A DNA stretch of 5,394 bases from Elusimicrobia bacterium CG08_land_8_20_14_0_20_59_10. GTDB taxonomy: Bacteria > Elusimicrobiota > Elusimicrobia > Elusimicrobiales > UBA9959. Location of the stretch: positions 1 through 5,394 of the forward strand of contig PEXO01000172.1 in the NCBI GenBank assembly GCA_002779045.1, written 5' to 3'. Both the position numbers and the translations under genes were made by a program. Below the pieces are notes generated by a model that was not told where the DNA came from, did no database searches, and worked only from the letters and a program-made list of their open reading frames with translations. Below, in pieces: positions 5,207 to 5,394 of the stretch (positions are counted from its first letter, which is position 1; the number at the start of each line of letters is the position of its first letter).

Positions 5207-5281
5207 AACCGGAACGGGGAAAAGCTCTCTTTTGCGGATGTTCCAGGCGTGTGTCCCCGACCGCGCCAAAAGGACCTGGTC

Positions 5282-5394
5282 ATGAAAAAAACCCTGTTTC
5301 TCGGTTGGGCATTCATCTTTACGTTTTCACTTGCGCACGGCCTCCGGGCCAATGCCGCCGCAGACAAGGCGGCGGAGACCGCGGTGAAGAAGGC
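5282..5394 (+). CDS. Exported protein of unknown function, N-terminal part (runs off the window)
   Basis: Thirty-seven codons are visible, with no stop before the edge. The start MKKTLFLGWAFIFTFSLAHG is a Sec signal peptide: two lysines, then a hydrophobic core of about 15 residues. It is followed by a likely signal peptidase I site around ANA-A (residues 23-26) and a Lys/Ala/Glu-rich beginning of the mature protein (AADKAAETAVKK). AAAAGGA ending at 5274 gives a Shine-Dalgarno seven bases before the ATG. There is no lipobox cysteine, so it is periplasmic, surface or secreted rather than a lipoprotein. I do not recognise the family from this much sequence. It follows the GT-C/TPR gene on the same strand after 137 bases with its own apparent promoter. 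Confidence 0.75.
   Translation, partial: MKKTLFLGWAFIFTFSLAHGLRANAAADKAAETAVKK

Overview
The window is GC-rich bacterial DNA with genes on both strands, short intergenic gaps, Shine-Dalgarno starts and TGA or TAG stops. The organism cannot be fixed from 5.4 kb. A bacterial TMTC-like protein (multi-membrane GT-C glycosyltransferase domain joined to TPR repeats) next to a chalcone-isomerase-like remnant would suit an uncultured deep-branching Gram-negative lineage such as Elusimicrobiota or Omnitrophota. That is inference only.

Layout. Minus strand, 64-1627: a two-gene operon behind a good sigma-70-type promoter (TTGCGG, 17 bases, TATAAT; 1655-1683). The first gene is a NodB-like polysaccharide deacetylase that is frameshifted near 1094-1122. 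The second overlaps it by 4 bases (ATGA) and is an unusually short alanine dehydrogenase/transhydrogenase-like protein. Minus strand, 1775-2906: an adenosine deaminase gene (add) with all metal and catalytic residues. It is preceded by a 37-codon remnant of a chalcone-isomerase-like protein that has its own ribosome binding site and ends 4 bases before add. A GC hairpin (1735-1750) separates the two minus-strand units.

Plus strand, 3084-5144: a GT-C/TPR membrane protein, transcribed divergently from add. It is interrupted by an in-frame TGA at 3261-3263, where I recall a conserved tryptophan in relatives. The piece downstream restarts at an ATG directly after the stop. Plus strand, 5282 to the right edge: the signal-peptide start of an unidentified exported protein. 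Its upstream region carries a perfect TATAAT between two mutually exclusive inverted repeats.

How the genes fit together: the deacetylase and the GT-C/TPR protein both suggest envelope or secreted glycan modification. The adenosine deaminase is purine salvage and looks unrelated. The most striking property is damage: a frameshift, a nonsense codon, a gene reduced to its C-terminal tail and an enzyme apparently missing most of its nucleotide-binding domain, all within 5.4 kb. This could be real gene decay or consensus error in a draft assembly, and the sequence alone cannot decide. I did not find a clearly new biological system. The best candidates for novelty are the compact AlaDH-like protein coupled to the deacetylase and the leader-like chalcone-isomerase tail in front of add.
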